DNA of 64,000 nt, from positions 62,001 to 126,000 of the forward strand of contig JADFUC010001534.1 in the NCBI GenBank assembly GCA_019722365.1, read 5' to 3'. The position numbers were made by a program, and so were the translations under genes. Of the stretch, positions 13,401 to 24,636 are shown piece by piece. The notes below the pieces were generated by a model. The model saw nothing but the letters and a program-made list of their open reading frames with translations, searched no databases and was not told the origin of the DNA. Source of the stretch: Lithospermum erythrorhizon (Eukaryota; Streptophyta; Magnoliopsida; Boraginales; Boraginaceae). Each line of letters starts with the position of its first letter. The first letter of the stretch is position 1.

Positions 13401-14540
13401 TTTGAAAATATTGAGGGCTTAATAAGAACAAGTCGGAACTTGTGCAATATCTTGGATGATGATCCATTGAAAGTTCCCCGGGGATTAAATTTTGATGTAT
13501 CGATTTGGTGGATTGATAATGAAACTAAATATCCTCGTTTAGTAAATGGCAAAAGATATTCTATCCATTCCGCTTACTAGTGTTGCTTCGAATCAACTTT
13601 AGTGTGAAAAAGGTTATTGATCTAAAAAGATTCTCCATGAAAACTAAAACCGTCGATGCTTCTTTGTGGAGTGGATCAAAGTAAAGAGACGTGATGGCCT
13701 TAAAAAAATGACGCGGAACAAGTATCGCGAGTATTTACTTATTTCTTATTTATGTTTGCTCTATGCTAATTTTTCTAATTGATACATTCATTTTATCAGA
13801 GCTCCAAGAACAAAGACGAGCCTTTCGTAATTGATTTCGTGATCAAGCTCTAGTAGGAACAACAACTTCAACTATTTGACTAACGATAGATTTTACTATC
13901 GTATTTTATTTCATATTATTCATGTTTTGCTCTATGCTCATTTTCTAATTGATATATTTTATCAGAAGCTTCAAGAACAAGAAGATTTAGGTTATAGGAA
14001 GAGCAAATAACCGCTTGAAATTCGAAAGAGTCTTGTCAACTCAACACTATAGTTTTGTTTTTTACGAACACTGATTGTTTTTAATATCGAATTTGACTTT
14101 GACATTTCGAATTTTGGAATTTGGATATTATTCGCTTGTTTCAGCTTGATATTATTTCGCTTTTGGTTTGGGACTTTCGACATTTTAATATTATTTCGCT
14201 TATTTCATTGCTTTTTTAATATCGTGAATTTTCGGAAATTTCGACTACGGAGTACGGAACGGACGAACGCCAAAACTTTTTGATTTATTGTAATTTTCCG
14301 TGTTTCCGGGTTTCTGCTCAAATTTCGCCGACATCTCAGATACTATCGATCCGAAGCCAACATCTGGATAATTATCGGATATGGATTGACCGAAACCGAA
14401 CTGCTCGGACCGATCCGGCCCCGGCCCGATTCCTAGACCAACCGGTTTCAACCGATCCGTCCGTCCGTCCGACCGACACTGTAACTTGTCCGGGTTCGAC
14501 CGGTGAAACCGGTCCGGATCGCACCGTAATGGGCAAAGAC
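10411..14540 (+). mobile_element. hAT DNA transposon, degenerate
   Basis: A broken hAT transposase (11605-13620) lies between two GC-rich subterminal blocks (about 10430-10560 and 14385-14525) full of CCGGATCCGG, GACCGATCCG and CCGGTCCGGA words. Such blocks are common at the ends of plant hAT elements and differ sharply from the A+T-rich surroundings. Terminal inverted repeats and the expected 8-bp target duplication could not be fixed; the borders given are where the GC-rich blocks fade. Confidence 0.6.
11605..13620 (+). pseudogene. hAT transposase pseudogene
   Basis: A plausible start (MDEYDDARDH) lies at 11605. Several frames then carry hAT features in the right order: a worn BED-type zinc finger near 11700-11920; the pre-catalytic segment LENLAAHMVLGHEFPF (about 12028-12076); the catalytic-core stretch HFIDSKRQLNKRVL, TNVPPPHS and IARELL (about 12287-12385); SISADNASAN (about 12422-12452); GKLFHARP (12510-12540); and the C-terminal dimerisation motif with DDPLKV, FDVSIWWIDNETKYPRL (about 13455-13540) and a residual ASES-like end near 13585. 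Each block is separated by stops and frameshifts, so this is a dead copy. I identify it from family motifs only; the subfamily (Ac-like, Tip100-like or a domesticated relative) is not resolved. Confidence 0.7.
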
Positions 14541-14676
14541 TATAAAGAAAGACTCCAATTTAACACCAATCGGCAGGACCAAGGCCGCCTCTTCTGACTT
14601 ACGGCCTCTCTCTCCCTCTTCCGAAAGCGACATGGACCCATTTTAATAAATTTAAATTTTTTACTATTTTTTTAAT

Positions 14677-14685
14677 CTATATAAA
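14677..14685 (+). promoter_or_regulatory. Candidate TATA box for the Rab7 gene
   Basis: CTATATAAA lies about 230 bp upstream of the Rab7 start codon, after the hAT element. It fits a plant TATA box by sequence and distance if the 5' leader is about 200 nt. No transcript data are available to confirm it. Confidence 0.35.
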
Positions 14686-14811
14686 AAACCGGAATGAGTA
14701 TTTATTTGCATTCTATTGGTTTGCCGACCTCTCTATATCCCAACAAATTAAAAATTATTTAAAAAAATAAATTTGACAGCTCATCAAATGAGTCAATATT
14801 GAAGTTGCCGC

Positions 14812-14831
14812 CTCTCTCTCTCTCTCTCTCT
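14812..14831 (+). repeat. (CT)n microsatellite in the Rab7 5' leader
   Basis: About ten CT units lie 80 bp upstream of the start codon. Pyrimidine runs of this kind are common in plant 5' leaders close to the transcription start, and this one may affect core promoter use. Confidence 0.7.
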
Positions 14832-14911
14832 AAAATCTCCTTGTTTAGATAAAGATTTGAAACAGAAAAAAGAAAAACAATTGGAGAAGTCAACGGTCAA
14901 CTCTATCGATT

Positions 14912-17449
14912 ATGTCTTCGCGTAGACGAACTTTGCTCAAGGTTATCGTCCTTGGTGATAGTGGGTAATTTTTATTATTTATTTATTAATTTTTTATTTT
15001 ATTTCTAGTTTTATTGGATTATTTAGTGTTAGTTAAAAAAAATGATCATTTATTTTATTTTAATTGCGTATTAATTAGTTGTTTATTTATTGATTAATTT
15101 CCCACTTCCAGTTTTATTATATTATTATCTAGGGTGTATTAAGTGTGATCATTTATTTTATTTCTAATTGCGTATTAATTAGTTGGTTATTTATTGATTA
15201 ATTAGGTTCTTTAGGTTTATTAAATATGATCATTTATTTTATTTTTAACTCCGTATAAATTAGTTAATATATTTTGTTTTGTCTACAGGGTTGGTAAAAC
15301 ATCATTAATGAATCAGTATCCTTTACTTAGTAACAAATGTATGTATTGATGTAAATGTATATACTCTCTTTATACCAAAAATATTGTCCACTTTCGATTT
15401 TTTAATTTTGAACTTGATTATTTTATTTGGTGAAATTATCTGAAATGGTAGTATTTTTATTGTATTTCATTATTAATATATCCTACGAAGTACTACATAA
15501 ATTTTAATTTAACTGTGACCTTTGACTTAGCAATAAAAGGTATACAACTTTGACCATAAATTAATACTCCGTATTAATTAAATATTTAATTTGAAACATG
15601 AATTATAAACTTAAATTAATTATAAAATATTATAATTTTATTACTCCCTCCATCTTATAGCATTGGCTCACTTTTGTTTTATATTATAATCTCAAATCTG
15701 ATTGAATATATTTGTTTGTATTATATAATATTTTATAAAAAATATATCACCCGAAAAGCAGCTTTAAAATGTATTTTCATTGATATAGCGATTAATAAGT
15801 ATTAGTTAACAAAACAAAAATATTTACTACAAATTTCGCTAAATACAACAAAAGTCAAAAGCGGGCTAATTCATGATTGAGTAGTAATATTTTATCTAAA
15901 TACAAAGTTAAACGAATAAATTTTTTCTGCTTCAAAAGTGGGTTTAATTTTTGTGAATAAAATCTCCCTCTTAAATTGAAGTGGAGGGAGTAGTTTTGAT
16001 TCAAATATTCAATTCAAAGTTATTAGAGTCAAATGAGGTTGCGAAGTTTGTTAATTTTGACTATTGAAATCAAACTGGACAATCTTTTTCGGATGGAGGG
16101 AGTACTTGTTTTCTACATTGTTTTAATGAGTGCATTGTTTTAAATGATTGAGATAATGAAATGTATTCATATGTCGTCGCTAATGAATATATATTAAATA
16201 GGTTAATTTTGGGTTTTATCTCCGATTTTAGCTATTACAGTTATAACAGTCGCAGTTTATACTTTTTAATTTTTGAAAGATGAATTTATTGGAGCATAGT
16301 GCTATACTGCTACCATTTTGGGTCTTTGACTCATTTGAAAGATATGTGCATAAGAAATTTAGTCAACAGTATAAGGCTACAATTGGAGCTGACTTCGTGA
16401 CAAAGGAACTTCAAATCGATGATCGTCTTGTGACTTTGCAAGTGAGTAATTAATCTTTGGCCAAATATGTGTGTATATATTTTACTGAAGAGTTTCGTTA
16501 TATTGTATGTGAGTTTGATGTATGGGCGTTCTGTGATTGAGTAGATATGGGATACTGCTGGCCAAGAGAGGTTCCAAAGTTTAGGTGTGGCGTTTTATAG
16601 AGGGGCCGATTGTTGTGTTCTAGTATATGATGTTAATGTAATGAGGTCCTTTGACAACCTTGACCACTGGCATGAAGAATTTCTTAAACAGGTTGGTGCA
16701 AACATTTTCTTGAATCTGTTAATCTTGCGTTTGATAACTGATATTTGCTTCCTGATGAAACCTTGCAGTAGTAGATCAGCAGATAGATTACTTATTAGTC
16801 CATTTATTTTGCAGGCAAATCCTCCCGATCCTAAAACCTTTCCATTTATACTACTTGGCAATAAGATTGACATAGATGGTGGAAATAGCAGAGTGGTAAG
16901 TCTGCTTAATACGTTGTACTCCGTAGTCTCTATTTGAAAGCACGGAAGGGTTTTCTGAACTTCTGTGTTGAGGTCCTGGTGATTGTTCCCTGTAGGAACT
17001 GAGCTTGTTGCTTGTCTCTCGGGTTCAAATGCAATTTGTGCTGAATTCAGATAAAAAATTCAATTTGCAGGTCTCTGAAAAGAAGGCAATGGAGTGGTGT
17101 GCATCAAAAGGGAACATACCCTACTTTGAGACATCAGCAAAAGAGGACTACAACGTGGATCCTGCATTGATGAGTATTGCAAAAACGGCTTTAGCCAATG
17201 TGCAAGAGCAGGATATGTGAGTAGCATTCTACCCCGTAAAGAGATTGTAACGTCTTCATATATTCTTGTGCAACATTTTCTTACCATTGGCCATATTTTA
17301 TCTATTCCATCTTTTGTTTTTTCTTTGTATTATTCCCATTGAAACATGTGTGATACCTTGCTTCTTCTGATATCGCATTCTGCAGATATTTCCAAAACAT
17401 TCCTGAAGTAGTTTCAGAAACCGAGCAAAGAGGCAGTTGTGCATGCTGA
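14912..17449 (+). CDS. RABG3: Rab7 small GTPase (RABG3 type)
   Basis: This is a Rab7-family GTPase that, in plants, directs traffic from late endosomes to the vacuole and autophagosome-vacuole fusion. Seven exons join in frame with GT-AG introns: 14912-14964, 15289-15315, 16342-16441, 16545-16691, 16815-16895, 17071-17216 and 17386-17449, giving 205 residues, the usual family length. Visible motifs are the P-loop GDSGVGKT (15-22), switch I Thr40, WDTAGQE (62-68) with the catalytic Gln67, NKID (125-128), ETSAK (156-160) and a C-terminal Cys-Ala-Cys for double geranylgeranylation and membrane anchoring. The N terminus [18 protein letters not shown] and the [17 protein letters not shown] block are typical of RABG3. 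Intron 2 (1026 bp) carries nested MITEs and intron 1 carries a short tandem repeat. All key residues are present, so the protein should be functional. Which RABG3 paralogue it is cannot be told. Confidence 0.93.
15043..15260. repeat. Tandem repeat in Rab7 intron 1
   Basis: Three imperfect direct copies start at about 15043, 15146 and 15237. Each begins TGATCATTTATTTTATTT and continues with AATTGCGTATTAATTAGTT; the third is shortened. The repeat fills much of the 324-bp intron. Confidence 0.75.
15364..16102. mobile_element. Stowaway-like MITE in Rab7 intron 2 (outer)
   Basis: The ends CTCTCTTTATACC... and ...CGGATGGAGGGAG are inverted relatives (both continue inward to ATTGTCCA-TTTCG or its complement) and are flanked by TA. 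The element is split by a second MITE (15644-15881) and possibly by another terminus at 15991, so it was inserted first. Confidence 0.6.
15644..15881. mobile_element. Stowaway-like MITE (inner, nested)
   Basis: It starts CTCCCTCCATCTTATAGC, is flanked by TA, and has the same interior as the MITE at 22193-22438 (ATATTTGTTTGTATTATATAATATTTTATAAAAAATAT and TGTATTTTCATTGATATAG words). It lies inside the outer MITE of the same intron. Confidence 0.65.
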
Positions 17450-17750
17450 TTCGACAAATACCAGAATTTTGATTTTGACTTGAATTACTCGTTGCCTAGT
17501 TATTCTTGTAGCTTGTCATTGTGGTTTCCCTTTTGCAGAACATGAACACTACGTTTCTTAAGATTGAGATGCTTCCTATTTACGGGCTTCCTATGGTTTT
17601 ACAGGAGTACCGCCTTTTGTGGAAATGGCATGTCAGTTGGGTAATTCACTAACCCGAATTCTTGATCCTCAATTTCAGTATTTTTTTCACTATGTTTGGA
17701 GTTATGAATTGCTCGTTTCTTTAGTCGATATGGTTTCTTCAGTTTATGAC
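17450..17750. other. Convergent 3' region between Rab7 and choline kinase
   Basis: About 300 bp separate the two stop codons. Both 3' untranslated regions must lie here or overlap each other, so antisense transcript overlap is likely. I see no further coding, including no match for the usual last residues of choline kinase. Confidence 0.6.
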
Positions 17751-20324
17751 TTATCTTTTGGAAGATTCACTTAAGTCGAAATCGATACTATTCACATGTT
17801 CCTGCATATAACCAGAACATAATAAGTACTATGAAGAACTTGTTAGATATGTATTTTGAAGTATGTCATAAATATTAGAGAAGTTAAGGCTTGTAAACGA
17901 GTTGAATTAAAAACCGATATATGGTTCTAGTTTCTTCGAGATGTAGTGTAGCTGCAAAATTGAGTGAAGTCCTAGGGCTTGGTTTTAGGTCATTCACACG
18001 CCTTTGAAACATGCATCAAGAGAAGGAAATAGAAAGAGGGAGAGGGGGATGGGAGTTGTGTGATTGCAGGCCTTACCGAGATAACTCCCCATAATCCCCA
18101 GAACAGATGACTTGCAAGAGCATACTTCTCTGTTTCATTAGCTAGCTGTTCGACTTCGCTTTCAGTGGGTTTATGCCCTGCATCAATTATCCAGGAAATA
18201 TTAATAAGATCGTAGTTCTCATAATTCGTGAAACATCAGCGAGTAGGCTAACCTGCATGGCTTAGATATGCACGCACGAACTGGAGGCGCTCTTCTAGAC
18301 CTATTGCAAGAACAGGAGAGGGAATAGATACGTTACAGAACATAAATAACGAACCAAATGGAGGTTCTGAATTGAACTAGTGAGCTGAAACTAACCTGGA
18401 TATTTGTTGTAGTCTAGAATGTGAGGTGTCTCTGTGTGATAATCGGCTGTCATTTCACAGAAGTGATTTGCTATATCGTAGGCAACTGGATTGTAACTGG
18501 CATACTCATAATCCTGTACAAGAAAACCGAGAATTGAATAGTTTAACAGTTTTGTTAAGATACAACAACATCAACATGCTCCAACGTCTCTGAAGAAATT
18601 CTTGTCTGAGCAGGGGATTTGGGGGTGGGGTGAGAGATTGCAGGAATCAGGTAGTACTTACTATTAGGGTAATAGATCTTGTATTCTCATTGATCATGAT
18701 GTTGCCATATTGCAGATCATTGTGGCAAAAACCAATCTCTTGTTTCACTTTGAATTCATTTTCCAGCTTCTTTAGTTCATTATCTAATTCATCCAAGCAA
18801 AACTCCTTCAGATGTTCTTCAGAACATAACCTCTTAGCCTCAGTAAGCCAGTTTCTGTAAGAGATGTGGAAGCAAATATAAGAAGATTGCATCTGAGAGC
18901 ATCATGTGCATAACATGTATATACTCTATAGAGTACAGATTATGAATTTATGTATGAGTAAAGCATACCTCATCCTGTCCCAAAGACCTATATGCTTAGG
19001 ACCTGCCATATCCAGCTTATGGAATTCTCTCATTTTGTTTGCAATTAGCGCGGATAATGCACTGTCGCGAAGATCATCGGCTGATAATGTCTGCGACAGC
19101 ATAATTCTAATGATATCAGTGATGCATCTGTGAACCAATCATTCCCAGTTTCGTGTAAAATAAAGCATCAATTTAGAGTGGAATGCTAATGGCGATAGCC
19201 CGAGTAAAGAGTTATAGTGTTAAGGGATTTAGGAAACGAGAGAGTCATGGAAGAGTTTCAAAACTTACCCTAGCATGAATGAACTCTTCTACTCTACCCC
19301 CCGGGAAGTGCCCTAGAAGACGAGGTCCATAACCGTGCTTCGACATGCACTCAAATGTCTGAATCTCCTCATCTCGGTTAAAGAAGAGCTCAACGCCTTC
19401 GCCATAAAGTCGAACAAGAACAGTTCTTCTGGAATCTTGATTCTTCATTGGCCAGCTAATTTTGAAAACCTCATTAGTCATAGCACCCTTTAGCTGTTCA
19501 ACTTTCAAGTTACCCATATCAATTACATCCCCCCAAGTTTCGGCCAGAGACACAAGAAGCTTCATTAATTCCGCAGGCAATCTTCCTTCAGCAAATCCAT
19601 TTGACTTAACGGCCTTCAAACTGCAAGGGAAATACCTTAAATTTTTATAACTAGATTAAATAAATAATTATCCCTTCATGCAATTGCCTCAAGCACTTTA
19701 ACATCATTTCAACATCATCATTTGGCTGTAAAGATGCTTCTGCCTAAGCGGGATAGGGCCACAGGGATTACTACGCAATCTTATTTCTATGATAACACTT
19801 AAAATCATTTATTTTGTGAGAAAAGCCATCAATTTCAAGTCAACTAATCAAATTAGGCCTAAAACTAATTTACATAATCTAAATCATTTCACAAATTAGG
19901 TCTATCCAAACCTGACAAACAATATCACAAATCAACTTACAATTTAAGCCACCCAGGCTGTATGCAATCCGATCCCCTTATACTACTGCATGCAATCCGA
20001 CCTCTTACACAGTTATACCGCTATCCGACCTCCTTATATTACTAAGGCGGGAAAGAGGTATTGGATATGTTGTTGTGAATGAATGAAGCAACCATCAGTC
20101 CATCACAAACATGGAAATATATCAAGAGAACTTTCAAATGTCTCAACCCAACAGGCCAACACATGAAAAATACAAATACCAATAACACCAATTTGTAATC
20201 AAGAAATCCAAAAGGAGATAGATCATCCTTAACCGGTACTATCTCGATGTATTACATCCCCTTAATATATAAAAAATTGAGAAACTTACCAAGAATCGAA
20301 GAGGGCCAACACGCAAGATTTCAT
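17751..20324 (-). CDS. CK: Choline kinase (choline/ethanolamine kinase family)
   Basis: The enzyme phosphorylates choline with ATP, the first step of the CDP-choline route to phosphatidylcholine. Eight exons on the minus strand join in frame: 20290-20324, 19269-19620, 18969-19090, 18662-18854, 18396-18513, 18253-18300, 18077-18177 and 17751-17801, giving 339 residues. Key motifs are KGAMTNEV (nucleotide-loop region), [19 protein letters not shown], the Brenner motif HNDLQYGN (214-221) with catalytic Asp216, and the choline-kinase motif DYEYA (235-239), followed by [11 protein letters not shown]. Two oddities stand out. The first exon reads [11 protein letters not shown], and the expected start next to AVKSNG is a TTG-coded Leu, so I use an in-frame ATG exon 669 bp upstream. 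The last exon ends EHVNSIDFD then LSESSKR and stop, whereas relatives end in roughly 20 more residues (a YMEYARQRF-like tail). The core looks active; the ends need transcript support. Confidence 0.85.
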
Positions 20325-22192
20325 GGAGGGAGGAGGATCTTTTAGCTCACACACAAACTCAAATTAAGGGATGTTTATTTTGAATGATGAACACAATGTC
20401 AAAAACTCCCTTTGAATATATTGATGTTTGTGTGAAAGCAAAATGACCCCTTGAAGACCTAGAATCTTGTATTCTTTCTTCTTATAATAAAAAATGAAAA
20501 TAACAATATAAAATGTTCTTGAAATGTGGCATTGTTTAAAATCAATAATTTTCACCTCAGGATCCTCTTACCTCAAACAATTTGAAACGAGTAAGGAATA
20601 TAGATAGCCAATGAGAAGCTGACACGTCGGTAGTAAAATAATTACCGGGAAGTTTGGGGAACCACCCATGGTCAATAACGGAAACTAGGATTTTACTATT
20701 TTAGTAGATCTCATGTTCCATTTGTTGTCAATCCATGTGACACACCGATGAAAATATAACAAATGTGCTATTGTTTGCCAAAATTATTTCCCTCATCTTC
20801 TCAAATTTATAGAACACTTTCACATGATATTGTATCAGGATTTTAAACTGTTAATAACATGTCCTATTTAGATTAGATGTCATGTCTTTTAATATTCTTG
20901 TCATGGATATTATGAAAGAGTTCAATAAGGGATCAATTAATTAGGGACTAGAATGGCACTAATGAGAATATAAGTATTGAATTTAAAAAGAAACTATGAT
21001 TCCATTATATTAAGTTTTCATAACACTTTCACAAATGTATTTGTGTCAAGATTTGAGACATAAATGGAAGCATGCATATGATATCATGTTCTATTTAAGT
21101 TCTCACTTTCTCTTTATAAAAAAGTGATTGGGTCCAAACTCCAAAGTGAAATAACCTAGCGCTGGAAACGTGTTGGGTTGGGTTGGATAACAAGCCCAAC
21201 TTTATATTCGAACCCAACTTGTTAAGGCAAAGAATGAAAAAAATTCATATTTTTAACACAAATAAAAAAATATACTGGTATATTAGAAACATTAATTTAA
21301 TTCAAAAACCTTAATTGTATTTGAAACATTGATAATAAAATTGACAAACCTTAATTATTGGTAATTATTTTTAATACAAATATAAAATATCATTAATTTA
21401 TTTGACAATTTGTTAAGCGTCACGGCGATAATTATGGGCGAGTACGGTATTTTAAACTAATACAACCTTGTTCTCGTACCCTACTCCTTAACTATCAAGC
21501 GGTCAATTGAATGGAATACTCGAGTCGGTCACCAGCGATGTCAGGATTACTTGATTGTCTTTCTTATCCCAAACATATATCATGATATCGAGCCATTAAG
21601 TTAGATGACTTGTAGAATTATATGATATTTTTTTAACAGCAGAGGGACGCGACCGTTAAGTAAAACCTCGGGCAGCCTGATAGCACGTAAACCAGCGCCG
21701 CTTGTGAAACTTAGCCCATTTGTGTGGCCAATTTCGGCAAAGTGTTGAGTGAGAGTCAAACTAATGACCTCGCGCGGGCGAGGCACAATATAATGAGGTA
21801 GCCCCCATGGGCCGTAGCCCCCCAATATTTTAAAACTTGACATTATAAAAAAAAAACTAGTAAAATATGCGTGCGTTACGTAAGTATTTATACTTTAAAC
21901 ATTTAAAGCGGAAATAAATAAGTGATTAACCTTTACGTAAATTTATAAATTATACTTTTGATTTCTATTGTAACTTCGTTTGTAGTTATATGATCAATTT
22001 AATTTTTTAATAATATAATTTTAATAATAAATTTAAAAGTTTGTTATAAATGCAATGCCCGTTTCGAGGTTTAATAATGCACATTATGTAATTTTATTTA
22101 TTGTTAGAAAATATCACTTTTCACTTTTAATAAAAGATGCACCATATATTATTTTATTGTTTGAAAACATCGTTCTCGATTGATTAATAGTA
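20325..22192. other. Intergenic DNA upstream of choline kinase
   Basis: It contains the choline kinase promoter, with no clear motif recognised. A short GT-rich patch at about 21165-21235 (GTTGGGTTGGGTTGGATAA) resembles the end of a plant hAT element, and a GC-richer patch at 21420-21840 looks like foreign repeat sequence without a recognisable protein on either strand. Confidence 0.4.
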
Positions 22193-22438
22193 CTCCTCAA
22201 TCCCACTTAAAGATTGTCCTTTTTTTTTATAGTTGTAACTTACGAGCTTTGACTTTAAATATATTTGTTTGTATTGTATAATATTTTATAAAAAATATCA
22301 ATGGAAAGAGTTTGAAATGTATTTTCATTGATATAGTTTTCATCAAGTATTATACAATACAAATAAAAATATCTACGGTCAAAGTTCAAGAGGTATAACA
22401 AAAAGTCAAAAGTAGACAATCTTTGTGGGATGGAGGAG
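22193..22438. mobile_element. Stowaway-like MITE
   Basis: A 246-bp element with near-identical terminal inverted repeats (CTCCTCAATCCCAC-TTAAAGATTGTC against CTCCTCCATCCCACAAAGATTGTC on the other strand), flanked by TA on both sides. The interior forms an A+T-rich hairpin and has no coding. Confidence 0.85.
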
Positions 22439-23298
22439 TATAAATTATTCTAGTTACACTATTCAATTTTTATTTTATGTATTCATTTTAACATATTTTA
22501 ATTGATGATTGACTCAATAATATAATATTTGCACCAAAACTGAATAATATCAAGATATTTTTATGAAATTCTCTCAATTTTAGCCACGTAAAATAACCAA
22601 AGAGGCCACACATTAGATGTCATTCTTCAAATGTGAAATACTCCAAATGAATTATATTGAAAATCAATGGAATAAAGATGGCGTATCTCTTTAAAAGCAT
22701 ATGTAAATGCGATAATTTTTATAATAAAAAGTTAAACCTCTGATAGTATCTATGTGATTAATATTACTTGGAGTCCATTTAGGGCTTATAGAATTTAGTA
22801 AGCCTTGTTCTTATAAATCATATAATTATGCGTTCTCGATTCAAATAGAAGCATGTAACCACTCCTCGCCAGCATTAGTACGATTTGTGTTAGTTAATGA
22901 AAAGAAACGTGAAATGCCATAAATGCCTCTGTTTTATATGAACCGTACGATCAAATATCTTAGTTATAGAATGATCCAACTGTGTGTAACTATGTAAGCT
23001 TGTTGCTTACAATATATGTGTAAATTCCTAAGATGAGGCTCTATTACTTGATATGGACACTTTTAAAATTTTGATATATTAAAAGGTCACAAGAAGTCAT
23101 TCAAATAGAAGATGAGGGTACCGATTTGTACATTGAATGTTCATCAATAAAGTGGATTATATACATATCATATACATATTCATGCATGCATTTTTTATAC
23201 CATAATATCGATGAATTATATTTCATATAGAGTGAAAACTAATATAAGTATTATTATGACAATATACTCTAATTTAGTTTACTAATTACTAATCAATA
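22439..23298. other. A+T-rich intergenic DNA
   Basis: No gene, RNA or element recognised. Confidence 0.4.
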
Positions 23299-23548
23299 CT
23301 CCCTCCATTTTTTAGTTGTCGTTTTAGACATTTATATGGATTAAGAGAAAAGAAAAAGTAGTCAAAAAGTGCATTGAAAATGTAGAATGACAATCAATTG
23401 AAACAATATCATTGGTTGGTTGTTAATTTAAAGATAAAAGTAGTCAAAAAGTATATTGAAAATGTAAAAATGCTATTTATTATGCTAAACGACAACTATA
23501 AAAAAATAAATTTATTTTGCTAAAACGTCAACTAAAAAACGGAGGCAG
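23299..23548. mobile_element. Stowaway-like MITE, second family
   Basis: A 250-bp element flanked by TA. Its ends CTCCCTCCATTTTTTAGTTG and the complement of AACTAAAAAACGGAGGCAG are matching inverted repeats. The interior repeats AGTAGTCAAAAAGT--ATTGAAAATGTA twice. A worn relative lies at 32587-32800. Confidence 0.85.
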
Positions 23549-23667
23549 TATTAAATAGTGAATTGAATTTTGTTTAATTTCCTTTTATATATTTAATTTA
23601 ACTCTAATTAATTATTGCATCATATAGTTTATAGATGATGATATTTTATTTAAACATAAAAACTAAA

Positions 23668-23712
23668 ATATTATATATATATAATATATATATATAATAT
23701 ATATTATAATAA
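23668..23712. repeat. (AT)n-rich low-complexity tract
   Basis: Alternating TA/AT runs (ATATATATATAATATATATA type) of about 45 bp. Confidence 0.8.
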
Positions 23713-23792
23713 AAATTAATTTTTTGAAATAAAATATCCAAATCTATTATTTGTAAAATAAAATTAAATGATTGTCATGATTGATTTAAATG

Positions 23793-24002
23793 CTCCAAAT
23801 TGACAAACTTTTACGCCTTCATCGATAAACATAATATTGATTTGAATAAAATTTAATGTCAATATTAAAGTATATTGAAAATATTATTATTTGATAATTT
23901 TTACCAAATATTATACAACAAAAATAAAAATATTTGAATTTAACATTTAATCTGTGAAAAATCTAAATTTAAACCTTGACAATCTATTGGGGATGGAGGG
24001 AG
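23793..24002. mobile_element. Stowaway-like MITE, left end damaged
   Basis: The right end GGGGATGGAGGGAG followed by TA is typical. The left end keeps CTCC and AATTGACAAACTTT but has lost about a dozen bases of the terminal repeat. Confidence 0.5.
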
Positions 24003-24351
24003 TATTGAATCGTAAATTAGCCTTTTTATTTTAATTATTTGTAATGTAATACAAAATATCACATAATAATTTAGATATATATTCTTTAATAGTAATTTTT
24101 AGATTAGAAAAGTTATTTTGAATTTATAATTGAATAATTATCATACAAAAAATTTAGTATGAGTAGACTAATTCATTGCATTGGAAATGGAGATGTACTT
24201 ATTATTATGATAAAATTGAAAAATCAAATGCGATTATTATATCAACTATTTTTATCTTTTGGTAAATATGTTGAGCATATTTTATATAATTGGACCAAGA
24301 TGTTGATAATGAACATATAGTGATGTATACATTTGAAAGTGTTATAAATTT

Positions 24352-24636
24352 TAGGCAAAAATTTAAGACTTATTAATTATTGAATTGTTATAGGAGTCTT
24401 TTTTAAAAATTTAGAAACATAATAGAAAATATTATAATAAGGGTAATATAGTAGTAGTATGAAAGGGAAGAAACACAGCTCACACTTTTATAATTAGGCA
24501 AAAATTTAAGACTTATTAATTATTGAATTATTATAGAGTCTTTTAAAACTTTAGAAAGATATTTTAAAGTAATATAAAATATTATAATAAGGGTAATATA
24601 TATTAGTAATGTGAAAGGGGAAGAAAACTATATTCC
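24352..24636. repeat. Tandem duplication of about 143 bp
   Basis: Two direct copies (about 24352-24492 and 24495-24636) share AGGCAAAAATTTAAGACTTA, AATATTATAATAAGGGTAAT and GTATGAAAGGG/GTGAAAGGGG words, with small indels. Non-coding. Confidence 0.8.

Noticed and set aside
16595..16873. A 92-codon minus-strand frame inside Rab7
   Set aside because: It is antisense to Rab7 exons 4 and 5 and spans an intron, so it is a shadow of the real gene.
21601..21843. An 80-codon minus-strand frame in a GC-richer patch
   Set aside because: No domain recognised; composition suggests a repeat fragment, so no gene is called.
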